DNA of 64,000 bases from Methylorubrum salsuginis (GCF_900114375.1 NZ_FOSV01000001.1:426600-490599); one strand, 5' to 3'; shown: positions 17,101-29,007, numbered from the stretch's first letter. Notes: a model not told the origin generated them from the sequence alone. Numbers and translations: made by a program.

Positions 17101-18174
17101 TCAGGCCACCCTCGCGAGTTCTGTCGTGATGTGCTTCACCGAAGGCGTTATCAGCGCGACGAACTGCGCCTCGCGCAGACGGCGGAACGGCTCCGAGCCC
17201 TCGAGATAGCCGCGGGCGCCGAACTGGAGCATGGCGGCCTGCGCCGCCTCCAGCGCCAGGAACGACACGTCGAGGCGAAGCCGCAGGGTATCGAGGAAGG
17301 TCGCGCGGTCGGTCTCGGCATGGCGCTCCGCCGCTGCGGCGATTCTTTCGCGGAGAGCCTCGGCTCGCGCTTCGATGGTCTCGGGCCCGAGCGGCAGGAA
17401 CCGGCCGTCGTGGCGGCCGCGGGCGTCCTCGCGCATCAGGCGGGCGACGCCGCGGGCGAGGCCGAGCCCCATGCCGGTCTGGAGCAGGACGAAGCCGTTG
17501 CGGATGCGCGGCACGAAGGCGCCCGCGTCGTGGGCGATCACGTCGGCGTCCGCCAGGTAGGCGTCGCGCACCATGACGGTGACGGTGCCGGTTCCTTCGA
17601 GGGCGACGAAGCGGGCGTTGGCGGCGATCGCGACCGCCTCGCTGCCCGCCTCGAACAACCCCATCACCCGCTGCCCGTCGGGCAGCGAAAAGATGCCGGC
17701 GAAAAGGTGGCCGGGGGCGAGGTTCGAGACCCAGGGCAGACGTCCGCGCACCCGGTAACCGGCGCCCTCGCGCTCGCCGCGCAGCGCCAGCGGCTCGATG
17801 CCGGAAAACGCCTTCATCGGGTTCGAAAGCCCGGTGCCGCCGAGGCCCGCGCCGTGGGCGAAGGCAGCGACGTGGCGGCGCGCCCCCTGCTCCTCGGAGC
17901 GGGCGAGGTACCAGACCAGCGCATCCTGGCACCACATGCAGAAGGCGGTGGAGAGGCAGGCCTCGCCTGCCTGCGCCATCGCATCGATCGCCCCGAGGAG
18001 ACCCGCGGGCGAGCCCTCGACGTGATGGGTATAGGCCCCGGCCGCCCCGAGCGCGCGCAGCACGTCGTCCGGGTACTGCCCGGCATCGATCACCGCGAGG
18101 CGGGGGCGCAGATCCTCGCGCACGATGTCCGCCACCGTGCGGGGCGAGGGCGCGATGCGGGCGGATGCCACCAT
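17101..18174 (-). CDS. Acyl-CoA-dehydrogenase-like flavoprotein
   Basis: A 357-residue protein with acyl-CoA dehydrogenase topology: helical N-domain, central beta domain (NPMKAFSGIEPLALRGEREG, then RGRLPWVSNL), helical C-domain. It is shorter than classical enzymes (~380) and more divergent. ATG 18174 lies 7 nt after the OsmC stop, so it is the last gene of the operon 21574-17101. In a sulfur-importer operon such proteins are often flavin oxidoreductases or SfnB-type monooxygenases, not beta-oxidation enzymes; that role is inferred. Confidence 0.7.
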   Translation of the reverse strand: MVASARIAPSPRTVADIVREDLRPRLAVIDAGQYPDDVLRALGAAGAYTHHVEGSPAGLLGAIDAMAQAGEACLSTAFCMWCQDALVWYLARSEEQGARRHVAAFAHGAGLGGTGLSNPMKAFSGIEPLALRGEREGAGYRVRGRLPWVSNLAPGHLFAGIFSLPDGQRVMGLFEAGSEAVAIAANARFVALEGTGTVTVMVRDAYLADADVIAHDAGAFVPRIRNGFVLLQTGMGLGLARGVARLMREDARGRHDGRFLPLGPETIEARAEALRERIAAAAERHAETDRATFLDTLRLRLDVSFLALEAAQAAMLQFGARGYLEGSEPFRRLREAQFVALITPSVKHITTELARVA

Positions 18175-18181
18175 GGCGCGA

Positions 18182-18727
18182 TCAGGCCCGGGCCAGGGTG
18201 ACGGAGACCGGGTTCTGCACGGTGTTGAGCACCGGCGACCATTGGGCGGCATGCGCCACCAGCGCGTCGAGTTCGTCGGGGCTCGCGCCGTCGATGTCGA
18301 GATGGGCCTTGAGCCTCACGGCGGTGAGCCCGACCGGCTTTTCCGAGAGATCGCCCGTGCCCCAGACCGAGGTGATGTTGATGTCGCCCTCGGACTCGAT
18401 CGTGATGCCGCGCACGGTCCAGCCGCGGGCCACCGCATTGGCCTGGAGGCCGACGGCGACGCAGGTGCCGAGCGCTGCGAGCAGCGCCTCGGTCGGATTC
18501 GGGGCGGTGTCGTCGCCCAGCAGCGCCGGCGGCTCGTCGACGATGTGAGCGTCGAGGTTGCGGACGTAGTTGAGATGGCGGAAGCGGCGCCCCTCGGCGA
18601 TGGTTTTGGCCCGTACCGTCTTCACCACGGACGGGTCGGCCCGGCCTCTCTCGGACAGCGCCCGAAGCTTGTCGCGGTCGATGGTCTCGAAGGTCTGAAC
18701 GATCTCTCTCACGGCATGGGCGGTCAT
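18182..18727 (-). CDS. OsmC family protein
   Basis: A 181-residue OsmC-fold protein. The first conserved cysteine is present in ALGTCVAVGLQ. At the second site the sequence reads WSPVLNTVQNPV, with Ser instead of Cys, so the classical two-cysteine peroxide reduction is unlikely. It lies 15 nt downstream of the permease gene and 7 nt before the dehydrogenase gene, in an organosulfur importer operon. A thiol- or sulfur-handling role is plausible but inferred. Confidence 0.82.
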   Translation of the reverse strand: MTAHAVREIVQTFETIDRDKLRALSERGRADPSVVKTVRAKTIAEGRRFRHLNYVRNLDAHIVDEPPALLGDDTAPNPTEALLAALGTCVAVGLQANAVARGWTVRGITIESEGDINITSVWGTGDLSEKPVGLTAVRLKAHLDIDGASPDELDALVAHAAQWSPVLNTVQNPVSVTLARA

Positions 18728-18742
18728 CTTGAAAAGAACTCC

Positions 18743-19573
18743 TCAGGTGGCGGGAATCCAGCGGGCGCGGGCGGCGAGCCGTCCGAGCCCGCTGTCGAGG
18801 GCGTAGCCGATCAGGCCGATCAGCAGGACGAGGGCGGCGAGCCGGTCGTAGGAGAGGGTGTCGCGGGCGTCGTTGATGGCGTAGCCGAGCCCGCTCGTGA
18901 CCCCGAGATATTCGGCCGGCACCAGGACGATCCAGGCGACGCCGAGCGCGAGGCGCAGGCCCGTCAGGATGTCCTGAAGCACGGCGGGCAGCACGACGGT
19001 GCGCAAGGTCGCGAGGCGGCCGGCGCCGAGGTTGCGCGCCATGGCGAGCCAGACCGGATCGACCCGCTTCACCCCCGCCGCGGTGGAAAACAGGATCGGC
19101 CAGATCGCGGCCGCCGCGATCAGGAAGACGATCGCCCCATCCCAACTCGGGAAGGCCAGCACCGCCACCGGCATCCAGGCGAGCGGCGAGATCATCCTTA
19201 GCAATTGGAACGGCGGCTGGAGGATGCGCTCGGCGAGCGGTGACGAGCCCATCAGCAGCCCGAGCGGCGCGCCGAGCCCGAAGGCGACGGCGAGCCCCTG
19301 GCCGATCCGTAAGAGGCTCGGGGCGGCGGCCCGCCACGCCTCGCCGGAGATCAGCAGCTCTGCGAAGGAAGCGAGCGCCGGGCCGGGTGCGAAGCCGGCG
19401 AATGCCGCGTAGCCCGGCACGCTCTCCAGCACGAGCCCGGCGGCGAACCAGACGAGCCCGAGCCCGGCGAGACCGAGGAGCGGCGCCAGCCGGTCGAGCG
19501 CGGGGCCGATCCGGGCCGGGCGGCGCAGCGGCTCGTGCCCGGTCTCGGCGGCGAGGGTGGCGCCCCCGCTCAC
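18743..19573 (-). CDS. ABC transporter permease (SsuC/TauC/NrtB type)
   Basis: A 276-residue inner-membrane permease with about six helices. The EAA loop is GAGRLATLRTVVLPAVLQDILTGLRLALG. The start GTG at 19573 overlaps the upstream stop by 4 nt, indicating translational coupling with the binding protein. The family imports sulfonates, taurine, nitrate or bicarbonate; the neighbours (OsmC, flavoprotein) favour an organosulfur substrate. Confidence 0.87.
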   Translation of the reverse strand: MSGGATLAAETGHEPLRRPARIGPALDRLAPLLGLAGLGLVWFAAGLVLESVPGYAAFAGFAPGPALASFAELLISGEAWRAAAPSLLRIGQGLAVAFGLGAPLGLLMGSSPLAERILQPPFQLLRMISPLAWMPVAVLAFPSWDGAIVFLIAAAAIWPILFSTAAGVKRVDPVWLAMARNLGAGRLATLRTVVLPAVLQDILTGLRLALGVAWIVLVPAEYLGVTSGLGYAINDARDTLSYDRLAALVLLIGLIGYALDSGLGRLAARARWIPAT

Positions 19574-20796
19574 AGGCTCAGGGTCTCCTGGCGGGTGAGC
19601 GCGGCCGGATCGCTCGCCCCCGGCCATTCGGGATGGCGCTTGAGCGCGGCGGCGACGAAGCGGTCGTCCACGAGATCGCGCGCGACGAAGTCCGGATCGA
19701 GACCTTTCAGGAAGGTGGCGTCGCCCTCGACCACGGTGTGGCCCATGGCCTCGACGATCAGCTTCGTCGCCGACGGGTAGGGCCAGGGCTGGAAGTCGAT
19801 GCGGCGTGCCGCCCAATCGGGATGGCGGATCGCGCCGCTCCGCTCGTAGGCGGGCCCGTAATCGGTGGTGGCCTTGATCACCACGTCCGCCGACATCGGC
19901 AGGTAGCCGCGGCCCTCCTTGGAGATGAGGCGGGCGACCTCCTCGCGGTTCTTCACGCAATAGGCCTGCGCGCGGACGATGGCCTCGACCGCCCTCCCCG
20001 TCCATTCGGGGTTGGCTGCCACCTGCCGCTCGTGGGCGACGACGACGCAGCAGGGATGGTTCTTCCAGATGTCGCCGGTGAAGCGCAGCATCCGCGCCCC
20101 GGCCTTGAGTTCGCCGAGCGCGTTGAACGGCTCGGCGACGATGTAGCCGTCGATCTTGCCCGCCGCGAGGGCCGCCGGCATCTCCGGCGGCGGCAGGATC
20201 TGGAGGGCGCATTCGTTCGCACCCGCCTCGCCGCGGATCACCGGCGTCACGCCGGATTCGCGCAGGGCATATTGCAGCACGACGTTGTGCATCGAGTACC
20301 AGTACGGCACCGCGACCCGCTTGCCCGCGAGGCCCCGGAAATCCTCGATCCCGCTTTTTCCCCCGACGACGATGCCGGAGCCGTTGGTGTGGGCCCAGGC
20401 CAGCACCTTCACCGGGAACTTGTTGTTGTAGCGCATCCAGACCGGGATCGGCTTGAGCAGATGCGCGAGGTTGAACTTGCCGGCGGCGAACCCCTCGACC
20501 AGGGCCGACCAAGAGCGCACCGGAATCGGCTCGGCGACCTTGAGGCCGGCCTCCTCGAAGAAGCCCTTGGCGTGGGCGACGAGGAGCGCGGTGGCGTCGG
20601 TGATCGGCAGGTAGCCGATGCGCACGGTCTCGTCGTCGGCCGCATGCGCCGCCCGGCTCGACAGGCCGAGCGCTCCGCCGCCGAGGAGCGCGGCCAGCCC
20701 GCCGCGGGCAAGCGCGTCGAGGGTGTCGCGCCGGGTCCAATCGGCACGGGTCCATTCGTGCGCCCACAGGGCGGAGAGGTCGTCGGGGGCACTCAT
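19570..20796 (-). CDS. ABC substrate-binding protein (NrtA/SsuA/TauA family)
   Basis: A 408-residue periplasmic binding protein. ATG 20796 gives a ~50-residue leader with a Tat-like motif, TRRDTLDALARGGLAALLGG, ending AAHA, so export of the folded protein is likely. The mature part starts VRIGYLPITDATALLVAHAKGFFEEAGL, typical of NMT1/NrtA-like proteins; NPEWTGRAVEAIVRAQAYC also fits the nitrate-binding branch. The ligand could be a sulfonate, nitrate or a related anion. Confidence 0.85.
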   Translation of the reverse strand: MSAPDDLSALWAHEWTRADWTRRDTLDALARGGLAALLGGGALGLSSRAAHAADDETVRIGYLPITDATALLVAHAKGFFEEAGLKVAEPIPVRSWSALVEGFAAGKFNLAHLLKPIPVWMRYNNKFPVKVLAWAHTNGSGIVVGGKSGIEDFRGLAGKRVAVPYWYSMHNVVLQYALRESGVTPVIRGEAGANECALQILPPPEMPAALAAGKIDGYIVAEPFNALGELKAGARMLRFTGDIWKNHPCCVVVAHERQVAANPEWTGRAVEAIVRAQAYCVKNREEVARLISKEGRGYLPMSADVVIKATTDYGPAYERSGAIRHPDWAARRIDFQPWPYPSATKLIVEAMGHTVVEGDATFLKGLDPDFVARDLVDDRFVAAALKRHPEWPGASDPAALTRQETLSL

Positions 20797-20824
20797 CGGG
20801 TCTCGTTTTTTTGGGATTCTTGGG

Positions 20825-21574
20825 TCAGGCGGCAACTCGCTCGGGAGTGGCAGGCCTCAAGCGACGGCGAAGCTCGGCCTCCGCGTCGTCGCCCAGCCAA
20901 AAGTCGTCGGCGATGCGGGCGGGGCGGCCGGCGAGCACGACGGCACGGCGAGCGAGCGCCGCCACGTCGGCGAGATCGTGGGTGACGACGATCAGGGTCA
21001 GCCCGCGGGCTTGCGCGAGACGCAGCACGTCGGCGCGCAGGCTCGCGCGCATCTCGGGATCGAGCGCTGAGAACGGTTCGTCGAGGAGCAGGATGCGCGG
21101 CCGGCTCGCCAGCGCGCGGGCGAGCGCCACGCGCTGCTGCTGACCGCCGGAAAGCTGGTGCGGCTTGGCCTCTGCCCGCTCGCTCAGGCCCAGTTCCTCG
21201 AGGAGACGGCGGGCTTCCGCCCCGGCGTCGGTGCGCCCCGAGCGTCCGCCGAGCCGGGCCGGCAGCAGCACGTTGTCGAGGACGGTGGCCCACGGCAGCA
21301 GTGCGGGCCGTTGGAACATCACGGTGCAGCCCGGCACCGGGCCGCGCACCGCCGCGCCATCGACCCGCACCGTGCCGGAGGACGGGGCGGCGAGCCCGGC
21401 GAGGACCTGCAGCAACGTCGATTTTCCGACGCCCGAGCGGCCGAGGATGCCGACGCGCTCGCCGGCCTCCACCGCGAGATCGACGCGCTCGAACACCGGC
21501 GCGGCTCCGTAACGATAGGCGACCGAGGCGAGGGCGAGATGGGGGCTGGCAAGGTGGGGAATTGGACGGGTCAT
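20825..21574 (-). CDS. ABC transporter ATPase (SsuB/TauB/NrtD type)
   Basis: A 249-residue single ATPase domain. Walker A is GRSGVGKST, the signature is LSGGQQQRVALARA, and Walker B is RILLLDEP. ATG 21574 (MTRPIPHLASPHLALAS) is chosen because the longer frame to 21634 adds no conserved residues. It is first in an operon with the binding protein and permease, which is an unusual order since the ATPase usually comes last. Confidence 0.87.
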   Translation of the reverse strand: MTRPIPHLASPHLALASVAYRYGAAPVFERVDLAVEAGERVGILGRSGVGKSTLLQVLAGLAAPSSGTVRVDGAAVRGPVPGCTVMFQRPALLPWATVLDNVLLPARLGGRSGRTDAGAEARRLLEELGLSERAEAKPHQLSGGQQQRVALARALASRPRILLLDEPFSALDPEMRASLRADVLRLAQARGLTLIVVTHDLADVAALARRAVVLAGRPARIADDFWLGDDAEAELRRRLRPATPERVAA

Positions 21575-24195
<2,621 letters not shown>

Positions 24196-24201
24196 CCCCG
24201 C

Positions 24202-24235
24202 GCTCGCCGGGCGGCCGATCCGCCGCCCGGCGAGC
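24202..24235 (+). terminator. Strong hairpin after groEL
   Basis: A perfect 14-bp stem, GCTCGCCGGGCGGC/GCCGCCCGGCGAGC, starts 7 nt after the groEL stop. No T tract follows, so it may protect the mRNA 3' end or act with Rho. Confidence 0.6.
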
Positions 24236-24345
24236 TCGGCGGCACCGTTGTTGCTCAGAGCACTCCCAGCCCGATCCGGCCCCGTCACCGCGTGCTGCCC
24301 CAGCCGTGGGCACATCGGGTCAACCTGCTTCGACGAGGTGGATAC

Positions 24346-24618
24346 ATGGCCCTGTCATCGGAGTTTCGCCGCAGGCTCGAAGGCTACAGCCTGACCACGG
24401 CCGAGATCCTGTATCACCTGCCCGATCATCCCCACCTGCTCCAGACCTTCGTCTGGCAGGAGCTCGACCTGTTCCCGCGCTTTCCCGAGCTGAAGCGGTT
24501 CCTGGCCTTCTGGCAGGAGCGCCTGGACGGGCCGCTGCACTCGGTCCGGGTGATGCACAGCCGCCTGATCAAGCCGGCCGAGCTGACAACGGTCTCCGGC
24601 GAGTTCCACCTGCACTGA
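24346..24618 (+). CDS. Usg family protein
   Basis: A 90-residue protein matching the short alphaproteobacterial Usg family. Recognisable parts are EGYSLTTAEILYHLPDHPHLLQ and FVWQELDLFPRFPELKRFLAFWQ. ATG 24346 is preceded by GAGGTGG. The family's function is unknown. It is separated from groEL by 150 nt with a hairpin, so it is likely independent. Confidence 0.85.
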   Translation: MALSSEFRRRLEGYSLTTAEILYHLPDHPHLLQTFVWQELDLFPRFPELKRFLAFWQERLDGPLHSVRVMHSRLIKPAELTTVSGEFHLH

Positions 24619-24637
24619 AGCGGCAAGTCCCGGGATC

Positions 24638-24734
24638 CCAAAGGGAGCATCCCTTTGGCGGGGTGTGGGGCGGAGCCCCATGACGGCTTCGCCGACCGGG
24701 CTCCGCCCTGGACCCGCGAAGGGCTTGCCCTTCG
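24638..24734. repeat. Triple-hairpin intergenic element
   Basis: Three consecutive perfect hairpins: CCAAAGGG/CCCTTTGG (24638-24658), GGGCGGAGCCC/GGGCTCCGCCC (24668-24708), and CGAAGGGC/GCCCTTCG (24717-24734). The element lies between convergent usg and cupin genes, where it may also serve as a terminator. Confidence 0.65.
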
Positions 24735-24759
24735 AAACCGGGACGCGGGCGCGCCCGCC

Positions 24760-25284
24760 TCACGGCTGCTTGTGGATCGGATCGACCCAGTAGACCGTCT
24801 CAGGAACCTCGGCGGCCTCGACGTCCGGCAGGTTGACCACCACGGCCTCGTTGTCCGACCGCACCAGCACGCAGTGCAGGGGCTCGTCGGTCGAGGCGTT
24901 GATCTCCTGATGCGGCACGTAGGGCGGCACGAAGATGAAGTCGCCGGGGCCGGCCTCGGCGACGTATTCGAGACGCTCGCCCCAGCGCATCCGGGCGCGG
25001 CCGGAGACGATATAGATCACGCTCTCCAGGGCGCCGTGATGGTGCACGCCGGTCTTGGCGTCGGGCTCGATCGCCACCGTGCCGGCCCAGATCTTCTGTG
25101 CGCCGACGCGGGCGGCGTTGACCGCCGCCTGCCGGAACATGCCGGGCGTCTGCGCCGTATTGGGATCGAGCCGGTCGCCGGGGATCACCCGCACGCCGTC
25201 GTGCTTCCAGCGTGCGCCGCCCTCGTCGTGATCGTGGATGTGCGGTTCGTGCTCGTGAGTATGGCCGTCGCCGATGTCGTGCAT
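24760..25284 (-). CDS. Cupin domain protein
   Basis: A 174-residue protein. The N-terminus is His/Asp-rich (MHDIGDGHTHEHEPHIHDHD). A single cupin barrel follows with the metal-ligand motif GVHHHGALESVIYIVSG and the second motif DFIFVPPYVPHQE. GGAGG just before ATG 25284 decides the start over an ATG at 25308. It is the last gene of the ssuD locus, 20 nt past the ssuA-like stop. It may be a dioxygenase or sensor for a sulfur compound; substrate unknown. Confidence 0.82.
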   Translation of the reverse strand: MHDIGDGHTHEHEPHIHDHDEGGARWKHDGVRVIPGDRLDPNTAQTPGMFRQAAVNAARVGAQKIWAGTVAIEPDAKTGVHHHGALESVIYIVSGRARMRWGERLEYVAEAGPGDFIFVPPYVPHQEINASTDEPLHCVLVRSDNEAVVVNLPDVEAAEVPETVYWVDPIHKQP

Positions 25285-25304
25285 GGTGAAACCTCCGTGA
25301 GCGA

Positions 25305-26246
25305 TCATCGCATGACGGCGAGCGCGTCGGAAAACCCCGCGTCGAGGATCACCTCGGCGCGCGGGGCGCGGGAGGCCGGGATCAGGCCGGCGCGCACGTA
25401 GAGGTCGATGATGCGCTGCTCATCCGTGATGACGCTCTCGTCGATCGGCACGGTGCGGTACTGGGCGCGGCCGAACCAGCGCAGCGGCACCGCCTCGGGC
25501 AGGCCGATCAACTTCGACCACGCGGCGGCATAGGGGCCTGGGTCGGTCAGCGCCCAGGCCCGCGCCTTGGCCAGCCGCGCGGCGTAGTCGGCGAGCAGGG
25601 CGCGCTTGGTCTTGAGCGCCGTGTCGTTCGCTACCGCGTAGCTCAGGCCCGGCGTGATGCCGTTGCCGTCGCGGACCACCCGGACGAGCCCGGCGAGTTC
25701 GGCCGCCGAGGTATAGGGCTCCCAGGTCGACCACGCATCGACCGCGCCGGAGGTCAGCGCCAGCTTGGCGTCGGCGGGCGGGAGGAAGCGGAACTGCACG
25801 CTATCGGCGGGCAAACCCGCCTCTTCGAGGGCGGCGAGCACGACCTGATGGCCGATCGAGCCGCGGTTGGTGGCGATGCGCTTGGCCCGCAGGTCGGCGA
25901 CGCTGCGGATCGCGGAATCGGGCCGCACCAGGATCGCGAGCCCGTCCTGCCGGTTGCGGAAGGCGAGGAACGCCTTGACCGGCACGCCCGCCGCAGCCGC
26001 GAAGGTGAAGGGCGCGTCGCCCACCCCGCCCGCATCGATCGCGCCCGCGTTCAACGCCTCCAACAGCGGTGCAGCGGCGGGGAACTCGCTCCATTCGAGC
26101 CGGTAGGGCAGGCCGTCGAGCACGCCCGCGGCCTCCATCAGGGCGCGGGCGTTGCCGCGCTGGTCGCCGACGCGCAGGGTCTCTTCCGCGCGGGCCGGGG
26201 CGAGGGCGGCGAAGGCCAGCGCGATCAGGACGAGGAGGCGGGCCAT
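25305..26246 (-). CDS. ssuA: ABC substrate-binding protein, SsuA-like (aliphatic sulfonates)
   Basis: A 313-residue periplasmic binding protein with a Sec signal peptide (MARLLVLIALAFAALAPARA). DQRGNARALMEAAGVLDGLPYRLEWSEFPAAAPLLEALNAGAIDAG is the SsuA pattern; AWSTWEPYTSAAE is also typical. The stop of ssuD and the start of this gene share one base (TGATG), so they are translationally coupled. The gene lies inside a monooxygenase locus and has no permease on its own strand. Confidence 0.87.
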   Translation of the reverse strand: MARLLVLIALAFAALAPARAEETLRVGDQRGNARALMEAAGVLDGLPYRLEWSEFPAAAPLLEALNAGAIDAGGVGDAPFTFAAAAGVPVKAFLAFRNRQDGLAILVRPDSAIRSVADLRAKRIATNRGSIGHQVVLAALEEAGLPADSVQFRFLPPADAKLALTSGAVDAWSTWEPYTSAAELAGLVRVVRDGNGITPGLSYAVANDTALKTKRALLADYAARLAKARAWALTDPGPYAAAWSKLIGLPEAVPLRWFGRAQYRTVPIDESVITDEQRIIDLYVRAGLIPASRAPRAEVILDAGFSDALAVMR

Positions 26247-27343
26247 CACGCGGCCTCCGCCGCTGCGCCACGCTGCGCCAGCAGGTGCTTGAAGGCGGGC
26301 AGCAGCGCGCGCCCGTACTGGATCGCGTCTTCCAGCGGGTCGAAGCCGCGGATCAGGAAGGTGCGCACGCCGAGATCGTGATAGTCGAGGAGCGCGTCGG
26401 CGACCTGCTCGGGCGTGCCGACGAGCGCCGTCGAGTTGCCCGATGCCCCCGTCTCGGCGGCGATCGCGGTGTAGAGCCGCTTGTCGAGGCGCGGGCCTTG
26501 CGCCGCCGCCGCGAGCAGCCGGCGCGAGCCCTCGTTCTGCGGTGCCGCGGCCGGTCCGAGGCCGCGGGCGGCCCGCAGCCGCCGGGTCTCGGCGAGGATG
26601 GCGTCCGCCCGCGCCCAGGCCCGCTCCTCGGTCTCGGCCAGGATCGGCCGCAGCGACAGGCTGAAGCGCGGGGCGCGCCCGTGCGGGGCGGCCGCCGCGC
26701 GCAGCCGGCCGATCAGCTCGCGCACCTGGGCCTGGGTCTCGCCCCACAGCGCGTAGGTGTCGGCGTGCCGGCCCGCCACCGCGAGGGCGGCGGGCGAGGC
26801 GCCGCCGAAATAGACCGGGATCGCCCCCACCGGCTTCACCTCGGAAAAGCCGCCCGCGATCCGGTAATGCGTGCCCGCATAGTCGAACGGCGTGTCCGAG
26901 GTCCACGAAAGGCGCAGGATGTCGAGGAACTCGCTCGTGCGGGCGTAGCGCTCGTCCTTGGTGAGGCGGTCGCCGTCGCGGGCCAGATCGCGGTCGTCGC
27001 CGCCGCTGATCGCGTGGATCGCCACCCGGCCGCCGGTGAGACGGTCCAGCGTCGCGAACTGGCGCGCCGCGACGGTCGGCGCGGTGAAGCCGGTGCGGTG
27101 GGCGATCATCAGCCCGATCCGCCGCGTCGCGTGGGCGATCTCGGCGGCGATCAGCAGCGGGTCGGGCGCCGTGGCATAGAAGGCCACCAGCACCCGGTCG
27201 AACCCGCCGTGCTCGTGCGCCTGCGCCAGGAGGCGCAGGTAATCGGGCTCGATCGCCGGTCCGCGCGGGGCGCGTGACTCGGAGACCTCGTGCGGGGCGA
27301 CGAAGCCGATGAATTCGGTGGCGTCGGGCGGCAGCAGGCTCAT
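26246..27343 (-). CDS. ssuD: FMNH2-dependent alkanesulfonate monooxygenase SsuD
   Basis: A 365-residue luciferase-like protein that cleaves alkanesulfonates to aldehyde and sulfite with FMNH2 and O2. FIGFVAPHEVSES, HEHGGFDRVLVAFYATAPDP and HAISGGDDRDLARDGD are typical SsuD segments; IPVYFGGASPAALAVAG follows. Sulfone monooxygenases (SfnG, MsuD) are close relatives, so the substrate is not settled. No reductase (SsuE) gene is adjacent. It lies 13 nt after the SfnB-like gene. Confidence 0.88.
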   Translation of the reverse strand: MSLLPPDATEFIGFVAPHEVSESRAPRGPAIEPDYLRLLAQAHEHGGFDRVLVAFYATAPDPLLIAAEIAHATRRIGLMIAHRTGFTAPTVAARQFATLDRLTGGRVAIHAISGGDDRDLARDGDRLTKDERYARTSEFLDILRLSWTSDTPFDYAGTHYRIAGGFSEVKPVGAIPVYFGGASPAALAVAGRHADTYALWGETQAQVRELIGRLRAAAAPHGRAPRFSLSLRPILAETEERAWARADAILAETRRLRAARGLGPAAAPQNEGSRRLLAAAAQGPRLDKRLYTAIAAETGASGNSTALVGTPEQVADALLDYHDLGVRTFLIRGFDPLEDAIQYGRALLPAFKHLLAQRGAAAEAA

Positions 27344-27356
27344 GGGGTTCTCCTCG

Positions 27357-28502
27357 TCAGACGCCGAGCGCGGCGCGGCCGGTGGCAGAGCGAACCGCGT
27401 CGCCCTGCGGCCAGTGGATGCGCGCGCACAGGACGTCGCGCAGGTGCCGCTCCAGCGGATGTTTTCGGGACAGCGCAGCGTTGCCGCACAGCTCGGACAC
27501 CCGCTGCACTGCCTGGATCGCGTTCTCGGTCACCGTCAGCTTGACGAAGCCCGCCTCCTGCGGTGCGGGCGGCGCTCTCTCATCGGTCTCGGCAGCGAGG
27601 CTCGCGACCAGTCGGGCGTTGACGGAGAGCAGCCGTTCGTTCTCGCCGAAAGCCTCGTGGAAGCGGGGCAGGCTGGCGAGCGGCGCGCCGAGACTGCCGG
27701 GAACGCGCTCGTGCAGGAAGCGCGCGAACCACGCTTGCGACGCCCGCGCGACGCCATCGTAGAGAGCGGCGAGAAGCGCGCAGCTCCAGGCCTGCTGCAG
27801 GGAATCGGGCCGCCGCCACTCGTCCGGGCGCCGCAGATCGACGGCGTGTTCGGCCGGTATGCGGACATCCTCGAACACCACGTCGTGGCTGCCCGAGGCG
27901 CGCAGTCCCAGATGGTCCCACGTCTCCTCGATGCGCAGGCCGGGGGACGACATCGGCACTAGAAAATTTCCGATGCGCGGCTCGGCCTCGTCGGTGCGGG
28001 CGAAGACGAGGCCGTAGGCGAGCCCCGGCGCGCCGGTGGAGTAGATCTTCCGCCCCGTCAGGCGCCAGTCGCCGCCGTCGTGCCGGGCGAGGGTGGCCGG
28101 CAGGCCGCCGCGGGCCGGCGTGCCGAGATCGGGCTCGACCCGCAGCGCGTTGATGAGGGCGCCGTCCGCCGCGGCCTCGCGCCCGATCCGGTCGGCCAGC
28201 GCGCGGGGCCAGGGCGTGTCCGCGCGATGGATCAGCCCGTGCTGGAGCAGCGTCATCGCCAGCACGAGCGCGACCGCCGGATCGCCCGCACCGACGGCGC
28301 CGACCACCTGCGCCGCCTGCATGAGCCCGCCCCCGCCGCCGCCGAGCCGTTCCGGCACACTGAGCCCGATCAGGCCGGCCTCGCGCAGGGCCGCGAGGGG
28401 GGCGTGCGGGAAGGCGCCGCTGCGGTCGCGCTCGGCCGCGCCGTCGGCGAAGCGTTCGGCGAGCGTGCGGGCGGTGTCGAGGGGCGCGGCGGCCGTATTC
28501 AT
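27357..28502 (-). CDS. SfnB-like acyl-CoA-dehydrogenase-family flavoprotein
   Basis: A 381-residue protein of acyl-CoA dehydrogenase fold: helical N-domain with LIGLSVPERLGGGGGG, a beta domain (KIYSTGAPGLAYGLVFART), and WDHLGLRASGSHDVVFEDVRIP. The C-domain ends HPLERHLRDVLCARIHWPQ. This arrangement next to SsuD/SfnG-type monooxygenases is seen in sulfone and dibenzothiophene-type enzymes (SfnB, DszC). It is first gene of the operon, divergent from an importer. Homodimer or tetramer and FAD or FMN binding are family knowledge. Confidence 0.8.
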   Translation of the reverse strand: MNTAAAPLDTARTLAERFADGAAERDRSGAFPHAPLAALREAGLIGLSVPERLGGGGGGLMQAAQVVGAVGAGDPAVALVLAMTLLQHGLIHRADTPWPRALADRIGREAAADGALINALRVEPDLGTPARGGLPATLARHDGGDWRLTGRKIYSTGAPGLAYGLVFARTDEAEPRIGNFLVPMSSPGLRIEETWDHLGLRASGSHDVVFEDVRIPAEHAVDLRRPDEWRRPDSLQQAWSCALLAALYDGVARASQAWFARFLHERVPGSLGAPLASLPRFHEAFGENERLLSVNARLVASLAAETDERAPPAPQEAGFVKLTVTENAIQAVQRVSELCGNAALSRKHPLERHLRDVLCARIHWPQGDAVRSATGRAALGV

Positions 28503-29007
28503 CGAGGAGGCATGGGAGGCGGTGGAGGGGCCTTGAGGTGGCGTGCGGAGACGGTCGGCAGGTGGCGCCCCGGCCGGTGTCCCCATGCTCGGCGGGCGGC
28601 CCCGCGCGGTCAACGAAACGTGTTTCCAAAGTCGGGGGCGCCGAAAGGAGGTTCTGCCCACGAGCCCCGGAATGCCGGAAGATCACGCTCCGCCCTGCCG
28701 CCGGCGCGCAGGTCATCTGCTGCGGATGCAATTGCGATAGGATTTACCCCGAGCTTTCCCGTCATGGGGCCGATGTTCGACGGTGCGAACCACGGAACGG
28801 AAAATCTTCTCGCCCGAGCCGTGGCCGAGAAATTTCATCGCAAGCTGCAGCGCATCTTGAAAAGATGCTTCGATTGACTTCATCGCTGCGCGATTGAAGA
28901 TTGAATACATCGGCCCGACCAACGAGGCCGTTCTCCCTATCGATGCGCCAAGCCGTCCCGACTCTCCGGGCGGACGTGCGCGCGTGCGCCCTCTCCCGGA
29001 GACGACC
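28503..29007. promoter_or_regulatory. Divergent promoter region of organosulfur locus 2
   Basis: About 500 nt separates the SfnB-like gene (minus) from the importer (plus). The part at 28720-28930 is clearly less GC-rich than the flanks (e.g. GGAAAATCTTCTCG, AAAAGATGCTTCGATTGAC) and is the likely shared control region. No LysR-type regulator gene is encoded nearby. No gene is seen in it. Confidence 0.45.
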
